Part shown: positions 49,700 to 58,718 of the stretch, piece by piece | How the letters are laid out: each line of letters starts with the position of its first letter | How positions within the stretch are numbered: position 1 is the stretch's first letter | Assembly (NCBI RefSeq): GCF_003992315.1 | Contig: NZ_RQVE01000001.1 | Coordinates: 62,001-126,000, forward strand | Length of the DNA stretch: 64,000 nucleotides | DNA from: Veillonella sp. 3891 | Lineage (GTDB): Bacteria > Bacillota > Negativicutes > Veillonellales > Veillonellaceae | Direction of reading: 5' to 3' | Made by a program: the position numbers and the translations under genes | The notes under the pieces: model-generated | Seen by the model: the letters and a program-made list of their open reading frames with translations, nothing else | The model's database searches: none | What the model was told of the DNA's origin: nothing

Positions 49700-50803
49700 A
49701 TGTGGCAGAGAATTATACGTGAATGGGATTGGATTTTGGTGCTATCTACTATTAGTTTGATTGTCATTGGCTGTGTTGTCATCGGCAGTGCGACTCATGT
49801 CAATCGAGATGGACTACAAATTACAGGGCTAGTATCGAAACAATTGCTGTTCTTTGGATTAAATATCGTTGCCATTGTAGGTCTGCAATGGCTAGATTAC
49901 GAGCGATTGCGCCCCTATGCAAAGTGGATATATGGGGCTACTATCGTTATGCTCTTGGCAGTTATGGTGGTAGGTACATCGGCACTAGGTGCGCAACGAT
50001 GGATTCAGATTGGGCCGATTACGATTCAACCATCAGAATTTACGAAGTTGATGATGATCATTAGTTTGGCAAATATGCTGGAAAGTCGAGTAGGAAAGTT
50101 AAATACTTTTAAAGAGTTATTGCCAGTATTCTTATTTTTAGGCATCCCTGCCTTACTAGTATTTAAGCAACCAGACTTGGGAACATCCTTAGTGTATGTA
50201 GCTATATTAGCAGGTATGCTCTTTGTCAGCGGTATTCGCATGCGGTTAGTACAAATTATGGTAGGCACTATGGTAGCGCTGTTGCCATTAAGCTGGTTTG
50301 TATTGCAAGAGTATCAAAAGCAACGGATTATGGTATTTTTGAATCCTAATGTAGACCCTTTTGGCGCAGGATATCATATTATCCAATCTAAAATTGCTAT
50401 CGGTTCAGGATTACTATTTGGTAAGGGTCTCTTTGAAGGAACTCAAAGTCAGTTAAACTTTTTGCCGGAAAACCACACAGACTTTATTTTCTCCGTGGTG
50501 GGAGAAGAATTAGGTCTTATCGGTTGTTTTGTGGTCTTAGGGTTACTATTGGTAGTTGTATATCGTAGTTTCTTAATTGCAAAACGATCGGTGGATCCCT
50601 TCGGTATGTTGATTGCCACAGGCATTGGCTCTATGCTGTTATTTGAAGTCTTAGTCAATGTAGGCATGACCACTGGTATTATGCCCGTAACGGGTATTCC
50701 ATTGCCTTTCATTAGTTACGGTGTAAGTGCGTTAACAACAAATCTATTGAGTATAGGTTTATTATTAAATATAGTAATGCGCCAGAAAAAGCGCATGTTT
50801 TAA
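49700..50803 (+). CDS. rodA: Rod-shape SEDS glycosyltransferase RodA
   Basis: A 367-residue SEDS-family peptidoglycan polymerase with about ten membrane helices. AQRWIQIGPITIQPSEFTKL and KQPDLGTSLVY are the conserved SEDS motifs, and LPENHTDFIFSVVGEELGLIG with TGIPLPFISYG contain the functionally critical loop residues. It works with the PBP2 encoded 9 bases upstream. Normal length. Confidence 0.95.
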   Translation: MWQRIIREWDWILVLSTISLIVIGCVVIGSATHVNRDGLQITGLVSKQLLFFGLNIVAIVGLQWLDYERLRPYAKWIYGATIVMLLAVMVVGTSALGAQRWIQIGPITIQPSEFTKLMMIISLANMLESRVGKLNTFKELLPVFLFLGIPALLVFKQPDLGTSLVYVAILAGMLFVSGIRMRLVQIMVGTMVALLPLSWFVLQEYQKQRIMVFLNPNVDPFGAGYHIIQSKIAIGSGLLFGKGLFEGTQSQLNFLPENHTDFIFSVVGEELGLIGCFVVLGLLLVVVYRSFLIAKRSVDPFGMLIATGIGSMLLFEVLVNVGMTTGIMPVTGIPLPFISYGVSALTTNLLSIGLLLNIVMRQKKRMF

Positions 50804-50839
50804 GTAGTAAAAAAGAGGCTAGTGCCTCTTGGAGGTTGT

Positions 50840-52723
50840 ATGATTCAATTAGATCCATCATGGTTACAACATGTGGAAAAGCCTGCCCGTTATATGGGTG
50901 GGGAATGGAATAGCGTCGCCAAGAATCATTCGGAAGTGGATGTGACGATGGCCTTCGCATTTCCAGATGTGTATGAAGTGAGTATGAGCCATTTAGGAAT
51001 TAAAATTCTATATGGTATCGTCAACGAACGCCCAGATGCGGCGGCAGAGCGTGTATTTGCTCCTTGGCATGACATGGAAGCGGAAATGCGCAATCGGGAG
51101 ATTCCTTTGTTTTCTTTGGAAACGAAAACACCGATCCGTGACTTTGATTTATTGGCGTTTACCTTGCAATATGAAATGTGCTATACAAACATCATTAATA
51201 TGTTAGATTTGGCAGGCATTCCTTTTTATGGAAAGGATCGAGACTTGTCGTTCCCCCTATTAATCGGTGGTGGCCCGTGCGTGTACAATATGGAGCCTAT
51301 TGCAGATTTCTTTGATGTCGTATCCATTGGTGAATCAGAAGATTGGATTAACGAATTTATTGATTTATATAAAGCTGAGAAAGAAAAAGGATTCCCTGGC
51401 GGCAAAGAGGCCTTTTTACGAAAAGCAGCGCAGATTGAAGGCACCTATATTCCTAGTTTGTATGAACCACAATATACAGAATCTGGGGACTTTGCAGGAA
51501 TGAAAGTATTGGCTGAAGAAGCGCCTGCCATTGTAAAAAAACGTATCGTAGAAGATATGGAGGCTGCGTTCTATCCTACAAAACCTGTAGTGCCATACTT
51601 AGATATTGTTCATGATAGAGCGGTACTTGAATTATTTAGAGGGTGTTTACGTGGCTGTCGTTTCTGCCAAGCTGGTATGTTATATCGTCCAGTGCGTGAA
51701 CGAACTCCAGAACGATTGGTACAATTAGCAAAAGAAATTATTGCCAATACTGGCTACAATGAAATCTCCTTGATGTCTCTAAGTTCTGCGGACTATTCTA
51801 AATTGCCGGAATTAGTAGATATGTTGATGGAAGAGTTTAAAGATAAACAAGTGAGCGTTAGTTTACCATCCTTGCGTATTGATGCCTTTTCTATCGATAT
51901 TGCTAAAAAAGTACAACAAGTGCGTAAAAGTGGCTTAACTTTCGCTCCAGAAGCTGGGTCTCAACGGATGCGTGATGTTATCAATAAAGGTGTTAGTGAA
52001 GAGGATTTGATGTCTGCCTGTGAAAATGCTTTCAAGTCTGGTTGGAATACAGTAAAGCTCTACTTCATGATGGGCTTGCCTACAGAAACGGATGAAGACG
52101 TAGCAGGTATTGCCGATTTAGCCTATAAAGTGCTTGATTTACATCGAGAAATTACTGGTAAACGTAATGGTAAGGTCACAGTGAGTTGTTCCTTCTTTGT
52201 GCCGAAATCACATTCTCCATACCAATGGTACGGACAACAAGATGTAGAAGAAATTCATCGTAAACAGAAATACTTGAAATCCTTAATCAACAATAGAAAT
52301 ATTTCCTATCACTACCATGATGGCTATACAGGGTATTTAGAAGCGGTTTTTGCCCGTGGTGACAGACGCTTAGCCGCATCTGTTGTAGAAGCATGGAAGT
52401 TAGGTTGTAAGTTTGATGGATGGACAGAGTTTTTCAATTACGATACATGGATGCAGGCTTTCAAAAATACCAATATTGATCCAGAATACTATGCCCGACG
52501 AAATCGTGATTTTTCAGAAGCTTTACCATGGGATCATCTAGATGATACGGTAAGTAAAGAATTTTTACGCCGCGAATGGGAACGTGCGGTAGATGGTACA
52601 TTGACTTGGGATTGCCGTCGCAAGCCGTGCAATGGTTGTAATGCGTGTCCAGAGTTGGGCACACCGATTATTGATTATAAGGAGGGTGGACGTGTTGAGA
52701 AAGTTACGTTTGGCCTTACATAA
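50840..52723 (+). CDS. TIGR03960-family B12-binding radical SAM protein
   Basis: A 627-residue protein starting at ATG 50840 after GGAGG. The N-terminal region resembles a cobalamin-binding domain (DVYEVSMSHLGIKILY). The radical SAM cluster is CLRGCRFC (Cx3Cx2C) near residue 270, within LELFRGCLRGCRFCQAGMLYRPVRERTPE, the hallmark of this family. A CRRKPCNGCNACPELG cysteine cluster lies near the C-terminus. The family is typically encoded with a DUF2344 partner and rng, as here; its substrate is unknown to me. Confidence 0.9.
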   Translation: MIQLDPSWLQHVEKPARYMGGEWNSVAKNHSEVDVTMAFAFPDVYEVSMSHLGIKILYGIVNERPDAAAERVFAPWHDMEAEMRNREIPLFSLETKTPIRDFDLLAFTLQYEMCYTNIINMLDLAGIPFYGKDRDLSFPLLIGGGPCVYNMEPIADFFDVVSIGESEDWINEFIDLYKAEKEKGFPGGKEAFLRKAAQIEGTYIPSLYEPQYTESGDFAGMKVLAEEAPAIVKKRIVEDMEAAFYPTKPVVPYLDIVHDRAVLELFRGCLRGCRFCQAGMLYRPVRERTPERLVQLAKEIIANTGYNEISLMSLSSADYSKLPELVDMLMEEFKDKQVSVSLPSLRIDAFSIDIAKKVQQVRKSGLTFAPEAGSQRMRDVINKGVSEEDLMSACENAFKSGWNTVKLYFMMGLPTETDEDVAGIADLAYKVLDLHREITGKRNGKVTVSCSFFVPKSHSPYQWYGQQDVEEIHRKQKYLKSLINNRNISYHYHDGYTGYLEAVFARGDRRLAASVVEAWKLGCKFDGWTEFFNYDTWMQAFKNTNIDPEYYARRNRDFSEALPWDHLDDTVSKEFLRREWERAVDGTLTWDCRRKPCNGCNACPELGTPIIDYKEGGRVEKVTFGLT

Positions 52724-53384
52724 GGGAGAAGAACTTCGCTTTTTATCCCATTTAGATTATGCCTCTGCCATTGAGCGTATGATTCGTCGTAGTGGTATCA
52801 AAATGGCTTATTCTGAAGGATTTAATCCACATATGAAAATCAGCTTTTCCTCTGCCCTGGCGTTAGGGATTACGGCTAGTGCTGAATATTGCGATATGGA
52901 TGTTCTAGAAGAAGGCACATTAGAAGAGTTAATGAAACGACTTTCAGAAGCAGCACCAAAAGGATTGGAAGTGCTGGAAGGTCGATTCATGCCAGATAAA
53001 GTGAAAAAAATGATGGCTATTTGCAACTATGCGGTCTACGAAGTCAAGGGCCCTGTTACAGAAGCGGTAGATTGGGTCTCTTTGTTGGAGCCTTTCAACA
53101 GTGCAGAAGAAGTGTTGTATGAAAAAGTAACGCCGAAGAAAACAAGAACTATTGATGTGAAACATTTCATTAAGGAACCATTGGTGGCCACAGTGGACAA
53201 TGGAATGGTGACCATTCGCATGGCCATCGGCGTATATCCAGAAGGAACTATGAAACCGGGGGATATGTGGAAATTAGGCAAAGAACAATACGGCTGGCCC
53301 GTAACAGATAGTTATTCTATTCACCGTGAAGCGATTCTGATTGAAACGGATGGGGCTTGTATTACGCCACTAGAAGTGGAATAA
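52692..53384 (+). CDS. TIGR03936/DUF2344 radical-SAM-associated protein
   Basis: A 230-residue protein beginning at GTG 52692 (GGAGGG five bases upstream), overlapping the end of the radical SAM gene by 32 bases. LRLALHKGEELRFLSHLDYASAIERMIRRSGIKMAYSEGFNPHMKIS is the conserved start of DUF2344. In some genomes this domain is fused to the C-terminus of the upstream radical SAM protein, supporting a complex. Function unknown. Confidence 0.88.
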   Translation: MLRKLRLALHKGEELRFLSHLDYASAIERMIRRSGIKMAYSEGFNPHMKISFSSALALGITASAEYCDMDVLEEGTLEELMKRLSEAAPKGLEVLEGRFMPDKVKKMMAICNYAVYEVKGPVTEAVDWVSLLEPFNSAEEVLYEKVTPKKTRTIDVKHFIKEPLVATVDNGMVTIRMAIGVYPEGTMKPGDMWKLGKEQYGWPVTDSYSIHREAILIETDGACITPLEVE

Positions 53385-53393
53385 GGAGAGACT

Positions 53394-54812
53394 ATGAATC
53401 GATTATATGCCAATGTGATGAAAGAGGAAACCCGTCTCGCTATTGTGGATGAGGCAGGAGCGTTACAACAGATTATCTATGAACGACCACAGCTGTCGAA
53501 CCGCGTACATCATATGTATAAAGGGGTTGTGAAAAATGTCCTACCCGGCATGAGTGCAGCCTTCCTCGACATTGGCATTGGTCAAAATGTGTACTTAAAT
53601 CTACAAGAACAAGGGAAACAGAAAAAAGTTCACGTAGGTGAAGTACTGCTCGTGCAAATTGTGAAAGATGCCATGTTGGGGAAAAGCGCTCGTGTCACTA
53701 CAGATGTCAGTTTGGCTGGTCACTACATGGTCTTATTGCCACAAGACCAACAGATTCATATTTCTAAAAAGATTACAGACCCAGAGTTGCGTCAATCTTT
53801 GAAAGATATGGCACAACCATATTTAGAACGAGGTGTAGGATTTATTCTGCGCACCGCTGCTATGGGGGCGAGCCAAGAAGAGATAGCTCGGGATATGGCT
53901 TATTTACATCAGACTTGGGAACATTTACAAAAGCGTTATAAGGTAGCCCAGAACGGTAGTGAAATCTATGGAGATGCTAACCTATGGTATCGTGTGATCC
54001 GTGACTATGTAGGACCTACAGTGGGTTCCATTATGGTGGATGATGTAGCTGCCTATGAAGAGTTGCAGCAACTCTTAGGGGCAGGACGATTTGGTAAGCC
54101 TGTAGAAGTGAGTTTATGGAATCAGAAGGAAGATATTTTTAAAACTCATGGCATTGAAGAACAAATTGATGCGCTTTTAAATCATCGTATTGATTTACCA
54201 TCTGGTGGCTCCTTACAGATTGACCAAACAGAAGCACTTACTGTTATCGATGTGAATTCTGCTCATTACAGCGGAAAAAATGAACAAGCGGGACAGGTAG
54301 CGAGACGAGTGAATCAGGAAGCAGCCCATATGATTGCTCGACAATTACGGTTGCGAAATCTTGGAGGAATCATCATCTGCGATTTTATCGATATGCCGAA
54401 ACAAGATATGGAAGAATTGGTGCAGTTGATGAATCATCTAGTGAAAAAGGATCCCATTAAAACGGTGGTATGTGGTATTACATCCTTAGGTTTATTGGAA
54501 TTGACACGAAAACGAGAGCGCCAAAGTATTCCATCTATCCTCTTTGATACTTGTTCCAGCTGTGGTGGTACTGGACATGTGTTAAAAGGAGAAACTGTAT
54601 ATTTGCAAATCTTGCGCCGTCTGCGGGAACTCTATCGCTTTGGGCGATTAAAAACGGATGTGTCCATTGTGGTACATCCAGATGTGGGGCAATTCTTTAC
54701 AAAACAAGTGTTGGAATCGTTACGTACAGAGTTGCAACGAACTATACAGATTGAAAATGATGCCACAATGGGATTAGAAGCCTATTCCCTATTAGCCTTA
54801 GGTGATGTATAA
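53394..54812 (+). CDS. rng: Ribonuclease G/E family endoribonuclease
   Basis: A 472-residue RNase G-type enzyme. An S1 RNA-binding domain spans about residues 35-125 (YKGVVKNVLPGMSAAFLDIG). The catalytic DNase-I-like part has two metal-binding Asp in LTVIDVNSAHYSG and IIICDFIDM. The zinc-link motif CSSCGGTGH near residue 385 holds the dimer together. It lacks the long C-terminal scaffold of RNase E. Its presence together with RNase Y gives this genome two decay-initiating endonuclease types. Confidence 0.93.
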   Translation: MNRLYANVMKEETRLAIVDEAGALQQIIYERPQLSNRVHHMYKGVVKNVLPGMSAAFLDIGIGQNVYLNLQEQGKQKKVHVGEVLLVQIVKDAMLGKSARVTTDVSLAGHYMVLLPQDQQIHISKKITDPELRQSLKDMAQPYLERGVGFILRTAAMGASQEEIARDMAYLHQTWEHLQKRYKVAQNGSEIYGDANLWYRVIRDYVGPTVGSIMVDDVAAYEELQQLLGAGRFGKPVEVSLWNQKEDIFKTHGIEEQIDALLNHRIDLPSGGSLQIDQTEALTVIDVNSAHYSGKNEQAGQVARRVNQEAAHMIARQLRLRNLGGIIICDFIDMPKQDMEELVQLMNHLVKKDPIKTVVCGITSLGLLELTRKRERQSIPSILFDTCSSCGGTGHVLKGETVYLQILRRLRELYRFGRLKTDVSIVVHPDVGQFFTKQVLESLRTELQRTIQIENDATMGLEAYSLLALGDV

Positions 54813-54872
54813 TAATAGGATTAGTACTAAAAATAATTACAACTCTCTATATGAAATGTAATATTTTTAAGA

Positions 54873-54903
54873 AAAAGTGCTTGGGACTGCCAAGCACTTT
54901 TGT
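54873..54903 (+). terminator. Terminator after rng
   Basis: A 12-bp stem AAAAGTGCTTGG / CCAAGCACTTTT around GACTG, then TTG. The A and T flanks make it potentially bidirectional. Confidence 0.85.
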
Positions 54904-54924
54904 TGTTATTTACAGGAGGGACTT

Positions 54925-55488
54925 GTGTCATACCTTGAAATATTAATTCTATCGGTAGGTCTTGCTATGGATGCCTTTGCAGTTTCTATTTGTAAATCAT
55001 CACAGATGAAATCCGACCCAATGATGAAAAAGGTCACATTGGCATTTTTATTTGGTGCCTTTCAATGTCTGATGCCAATCATAGGGGCTGCTGTAGGCGC
55101 TCAGTTTTCACAGAACTTTGATGACTGGGATCACTGGGTGATTTTCATTACCTTAGGCTATTTGGGCATTAATATGATTCGTGCTTCGCTTAGCGATGAG
55201 GAAGAAGATAAAACAAAGGTGGATTGGAAAGAAATGTTAGCATTGTCCATTGCCACTAGTATCGATGCCCTAGCAGTAGGGGTTACAATTGCCCTATTAC
55301 ATGTAGACGTGTATTTCACATCACTCACCATAGGGGTTATTACCTTCTTGGTATGCCTTGTGGGCATATTCAGTGGATATCATATGATGAAAGCCTTTCG
55401 TGAAAGAGCAGAAATGGCTGGAGGCGTTATATTGATACTCATTGGGGTGAAAATACTGTTGCAGCATTTGGGGTATTTACCTCGCTAA
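54925..55488 (+). CDS. mntP: Manganese efflux pump MntP
   Basis: A 187-residue six-helix exporter that removes excess Mn(II). I use GTG 54925 (AGGAGG five bases upstream). The paired conserved motifs AMDAFAVSIC (about residue 16) and SIDALAVGV (about 112), each with an intramembrane Asp, are the MntP signature. No Mn riboswitch of the yybP-ykoY type is apparent; only the rng terminator lies upstream, so the promoter is unclear. Confidence 0.92.
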   Translation: MSYLEILILSVGLAMDAFAVSICKSSQMKSDPMMKKVTLAFLFGAFQCLMPIIGAAVGAQFSQNFDDWDHWVIFITLGYLGINMIRASLSDEEEDKTKVDWKEMLALSIATSIDALAVGVTIALLHVDVYFTSLTIGVITFLVCLVGIFSGYHMMKAFRERAEMAGGVILILIGVKILLQHLGYLPR

Positions 55489-55815
55489 ATCGTTTCTTGC
55501 ATTTTTGCAATTTAGGTAGTAAAAGCGCCACAAGGCTACTACGCATAACTGCGTTCCTCTGGGAGATTGCTTTGAGAAATGGTTGCACATTCTGACCCGA
55601 ACTGATACAGTGGTTAGGTTTGCTCTGGAATATGCGGTGCTTTTTTAGTATTTATGTTATGTAGATAATACTCCACCACAGGACGTTCTACGCATAACTG
55701 CATTCCTCACGGGATGGGGCACACGGTGCTCGTCTTGAGTTTGCATGATTTTGGAAGGAGACACCACAGGATGTTTTATGTACTGCTGTGCTCCTTAGTA
55801 ATGAAAAAAATGCTT
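55489..55815. repeat. Cluster 3 of interspersed palindromic repeats
   Basis: Same family as the two clusters near 30 kb. Module B copies lie at about 55525-55561, 55673-55712 and (diverged) 55760-55800. A module A copy covers about 55594-55645 and shares the loop CTGATACAGTGGTTAGGTTT exactly with the copy at 29474. No coding content. Confidence 0.75.
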
Positions 55816-55842
55816 GACGGAATATATTTAGTGGTTTATAAT
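55814..55842 (+). promoter_or_regulatory. Promoter of tRNA-Ser
   Basis: TTGACG (55814-55819), 17-bp spacer, TATAAT (55837-55842): strong promoter, start about 10 bases ahead of the tRNA. Confidence 0.8.
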
Positions 55843-55858
55843 AATTAAGTATTCACTT

Positions 55859-55949
55859 GGAGAGGTGTCCGAGCGGCTTAAGGAGCATGATTGGAAATCA
55901 TGTGTGCGGTGATACCGTACCGAGGGTTCAAATCCCTCTCTCTCCGCCA
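55859..55949 (+). tRNA. tRNA-Ser (anticodon GGA)
   Basis: A 91-nt type II tRNA with encoded CCA. The acceptor GGAGAGG pairs with TCTCTCC; the anticodon arm ATGAT-TTGGAAA-ATCAT type loop gives GGA; a long variable arm (TGTGCGGTGATACCGTACC) and a GAGGGTTCAAATCCCTC T-arm follow. It decodes UCC/UCU. Its 3' end abuts the integrative element and is the likely attB. Confidence 0.95.
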
Positions 55950-56034
55950 AGGTTTAAAGGGTGTATATGCTTATAAACAGAAATAGAAAAGTGCTATAAA
56001 ATGCGATTCTACAGGGCTTTTCTGATTCTTGCTT

Positions 56035-56115
56035 ATAAGTGTATAGCCCCCTTTTTTTACCCATTTTGCCCCCTATTTGCCCCCTATTTTTTAGGGGGCT
56101 ATTTTTGTTGCCTAA
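56035..56115. repeat. GCCCCCT repeats beside the integrase: candidate arm sites and hairpin
   Basis: GCCCCCT occurs three times in + orientation (about 56045, 56069, 56081) each followed by a T-rich stretch, and once inverted (AGGGGGC, about 56093), making the hairpin GCCCCCT/AGGGGGC with ATTTTTG after it. The spacing between tRNA and integrase suggests integrase arm-binding sites; the hairpin could also be a terminator on the + strand. Confidence 0.5.
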
Positions 56116-56155
56116 AAATTCTATAGAATATGACAAATACACGAAAAGTGAAAAA

Positions 56156-57310
56156 CTAGATAGCGTTTAGCTTTTTTACTATTTCATCTTGCATGGATTC
56201 GGTCACATGACTATATACGCTTAGTGTGGTCTTAGGGTCGTTATGGCCTACCCGTTGCATGATAGCTTTTAATGGTACGCCTAATTCTGTTAGCATACTA
56301 ATATGCGTGTGCCTGAAAATATGCGTGGTTAGGTGTTTACCCTCAATATGTACCTTGCGTAACGTCTTATTGATGTATTGGGGTTCGTAAGGATTCCCCT
56401 TTTTGTTTGTGAATATGTAGCCCTGATCGGTGTAACTAGTATCCCATGAGAGCCGTTTATTCTCTAGTAACAGCTTTTCAATGATACTAATACAGCGGTC
56501 ATTCAAGGATACATACCGTACACTATAGATATTCTTAGGAGTGCCACGGCTAGGGGCTTGCCCTTGCCGATATTGTGATATAGTACCGTTAATGTGTACC
56601 CTCTTATTGGCTTTATCGTAGTCACATACACGCAAGGCGAGCAGTTCGCCAATTCGTAGCCCTGTTAGGCTCATAAACTCCATGAGTAAGGATATACGGG
56701 GGCTGATACTATGCAAGGCAAGGAGTACCGTTTTTAATTCCTCACGGTCTAAAAACTTAGACTGTTTTTTATCCAATTCTTGCATAGTCATAGGCTTTTT
56801 TATAAGTTCGATATCCTCAATGTGCCTAATATCATCTATATAGCCCTTTTTCTTAGCATATCTATAGATAGCTTTTACAGTGGTAATTACTTTACATGTG
56901 TAATCATAAGAAAGCCCCTGTACATGGTACATCGTATGTGCCAATTCCTCTATAGTGATTGCCTTTACATCGTGTAAGGGTGTATCCTGTATGTACTCAC
57001 ATAATTTATTGACGGTTAGGCGGTTATTGCTATCAGTGGATAGCTTGCATGATAACGCCTTAAATTGTCGCCACTCATTGGCCACCTGTTGAAAGTATAT
57101 TGTATTTTCACGGGTGGCCTTTTCTTGTGCCTGATCTATAGCCTTTGTAATCTTTTCATGTAAAAGCCGTGTAGCTAGTTTTGTAGCTTGCGTGCTGTTA
57201 TTCTCCATAGTCACGGATACACGCTTATTATTGCCCGTTACAGGGTCTTTATATCTTTCAAAGTATTTATACTTGATACCTTTTTTGGTGTGGTGTTCCT
57301 CAATCCACAT
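56156..57310 (-). CDS. int: Tyrosine recombinase / site-specific integrase
   Basis: A 384-residue phage-type integrase pointing towards the tRNA-Ser. The N-terminal arm-binding-like domain (IKYKYFERYKDPVTGNNKRVS) is followed by a SAM-like core-binding domain (about 70-165) and the catalytic domain. Catalytic residues are Arg in TGLRIGE, HxxR in HIFRHTH and the nucleophile Tyr in SVYSHVTE. Location and orientation imply integration into the tRNA-Ser 3' end. It is intact and probably functional. Confidence 0.95.
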   Translation of the reverse strand: MWIEEHHTKKGIKYKYFERYKDPVTGNNKRVSVTMENNSTQATKLATRLLHEKITKAIDQAQEKATRENTIYFQQVANEWRQFKALSCKLSTDSNNRLTVNKLCEYIQDTPLHDVKAITIEELAHTMYHVQGLSYDYTCKVITTVKAIYRYAKKKGYIDDIRHIEDIELIKKPMTMQELDKKQSKFLDREELKTVLLALHSISPRISLLMEFMSLTGLRIGELLALRVCDYDKANKRVHINGTISQYRQGQAPSRGTPKNIYSVRYVSLNDRCISIIEKLLLENKRLSWDTSYTDQGYIFTNKKGNPYEPQYINKTLRKVHIEGKHLTTHIFRHTHISMLTELGVPLKAIMQRVGHNDPKTTLSVYSHVTESMQDEIVKKLNAI

Positions 57311-57342
57311 ATATAGTACCGCCTTTCTTTGTGAAAGGGGCT

Positions 57343-57987
57343 TTATAACGAGTCTATTTTTTCGTTTAACCTATCTCTTAATTGTATGTAAAAGTTTTTT
57401 TTCTTGTTAGGATCGACTCTACAATCAGTAAAAAAACGTTCTGTTAGTTTAATATCATAAGATGGATTTATTGTTGATTTTAAATAGTTTTTTACTTTTG
57501 TAGAAATATCTTCTAAAAAATTACTTTCTGATAAGTAATTGTTTGTCCAAAAATGCATTCTTTCAAAGAAAAAATCTGTATCAAACATGAAGTTGCACCA
57601 TTTTTCATAATCTGCATTATTAATATCAACAAGAATATTGCCATTTACTGGATTAAGTTCATATGAAAAAGAGAAACTTTCTGCATTTGAATATATTTCA
57701 TCCATGTACTCTTCGTAACAATTTGAGTTTTTTATACATATATCTAATGTAAATGAAGTGTCCGTTTTATCTTTAAAATCGATGTAAAAAGGATAGAATG
57801 TAAAAAGTTCTGTATAGGCTATATCTAAGTATTTGCATAGCCTGTCTACACTTTCAACATTAATAGTTTGAAATGTATTTTCTATTAATGCATTTATAAA
57901 AGATCGTGGTAAATTTAACTCTTTTGAAAGAGGAAACGGTTTAAGCCCCTTTTCTTGCAATACAAGTTCTAAATTACAAATTATCAT
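57343..57987 (-). CDS. Putative repressor (N-terminal HTH, unknown C-terminal domain)
   Basis: A 214-residue protein divergent from the Cro-like gene, the place of a phage repressor. Residues 1-60 form an XRE-like fold (VLQEKGLKPFPLSKELNLPRSFINALI, SVDRLCKYLDI). The rest (about 65-214) is rich in Asp, Phe, Tyr and Asn and matches neither the LexA/CI peptidase nor ImmA that I know: no Ser-Lys protease motif or HEXXH is seen. So how it would be inactivated on induction is unclear. An AGGTGAT ribosome-binding site precedes the ATG. Confidence 0.65.
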   Translation of the reverse strand: MIICNLELVLQEKGLKPFPLSKELNLPRSFINALIENTFQTINVESVDRLCKYLDIAYTELFTFYPFYIDFKDKTDTSFTLDICIKNSNCYEEYMDEIYSNAESFSFSYELNPVNGNILVDINNADYEKWCNFMFDTDFFFERMHFWTNNYLSESNFLEDISTKVKNYLKSTINPSYDIKLTERFFTDCRVDPNKKKNFYIQLRDRLNEKIDSL

Positions 57988-58134
57988 ATAATCACCTCAT
58001 TCTAATAATACTATAACTTGTTTTAAAGTGCAATTTATTTTTACAGTTTGACTATTGACAAGACAATTTGCAAAGTGTATTATAGAATTACAAAATGATA
58101 TTTGAAATAACAAAAAAAGAGAAGAGGTGATAAA
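57988..58134. promoter_or_regulatory. Divergent control region between repressor and Cro-like genes
   Basis: Rightward promoter: TTGACA (58055-58060), 17-bp spacer, TATTAT (58078-58083). A leftward promoter with a TTGCAC-like box near 58030 is plausible. AAAGTGCAATTT and CAATTTGCAAAGTG on the two sides are candidate operator half-sites for the repressor. Confidence 0.55.
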
Positions 58135-58350
58135 GTGAAGAAGTACAACAAATTAATTGGCTATCGTAAAATGTGTGGAATGACTCAAAAAGATATGGCC
58201 AATGTAATTGGTGTTTCTACGGCTCAAGGCTACGGTTCAAAAGAAGTAGGTAAAGTACCCTTTACAGCTGATGAAATGCAAGCAATCCAAAACGTACTAA
58301 ACAGTCGTTTAGGCATGCAACTAACTATTGATGAATTATTCTTTTCTTAA
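58135..58350 (+). CDS. Cro-like XRE-family DNA-binding protein
   Basis: A 71-residue helix-turn-helix protein from GTG 58135 (GAAGAGGTG upstream). MTQKDMANVIGVSTAQGYGSKEVGK is the HTH. Divergent from the repressor and first in the rightward operon, it fits a Cro or early switch role. The start codon preceded directly by the ribosome-binding site supports the call. Confidence 0.75.
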   Translation: MKKYNKLIGYRKMCGMTQKDMANVIGVSTAQGYGSKEVGKVPFTADEMQAIQNVLNSRLGMQLTIDELFFS

Positions 58351-58494
58351 TGCTTAACTAACCTCATATAATCACCTACAGCATTAAGAGGGAATGGAAA
58401 GGGGGAATGCGTATAGAATGCTACTGTATTAAGGTAAATTCTCAACATTTATATATATATTCAACAAATATTCAACAAATAAGAGGTAAACACT

Positions 58495-58650
58495 ATGAAA
58501 GAAAAGAACTCACTACCTTGTAACAGGGTTATCAATGTTGATCGTGTATATACAAGCGGTCAGTTAGTGAAATGTATTTTTAATGGTCAAGTCGTGTACA
58601 TGAATAAAAAAGACTGTAAAGACCTTTGGCGAGGTATTACAGTAGATTAG
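58495..58650 (+). CDS. Small hypothetical early protein (51 aa)
   Basis: Begins MKEKNSLPCNRVINVDRVY and ends LWRGITVD. ATG 58495 follows AAGAGGTAAA at good spacing. Two Cys (CNRV, CIFNG) and a basic C-terminal half are seen, but no recognised domain. It lies in the early leftward-to-rightward operon between the Cro-like and excisionase-like genes; the 150 bases before it are AT-rich with a doubled TATTCAACAAAT. Confidence 0.6.
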   Translation: MKEKNSLPCNRVINVDRVYTSGQLVKCIFNGQVVYMNKKDCKDLWRGITVD

Positions 58651-58718
58651 ATATAAAACCATTAGGGATATATAAAAAGAGCCTTAACGGCTCAAATTGG
58701 AAAGAAAAGAGGTACTTT

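Noticed and set aside
54813-54924. yybP-ykoY manganese riboswitch before mntP
   Set aside because: Only about 110 bases including a simple terminator hairpin; no conserved riboswitch elements seen.
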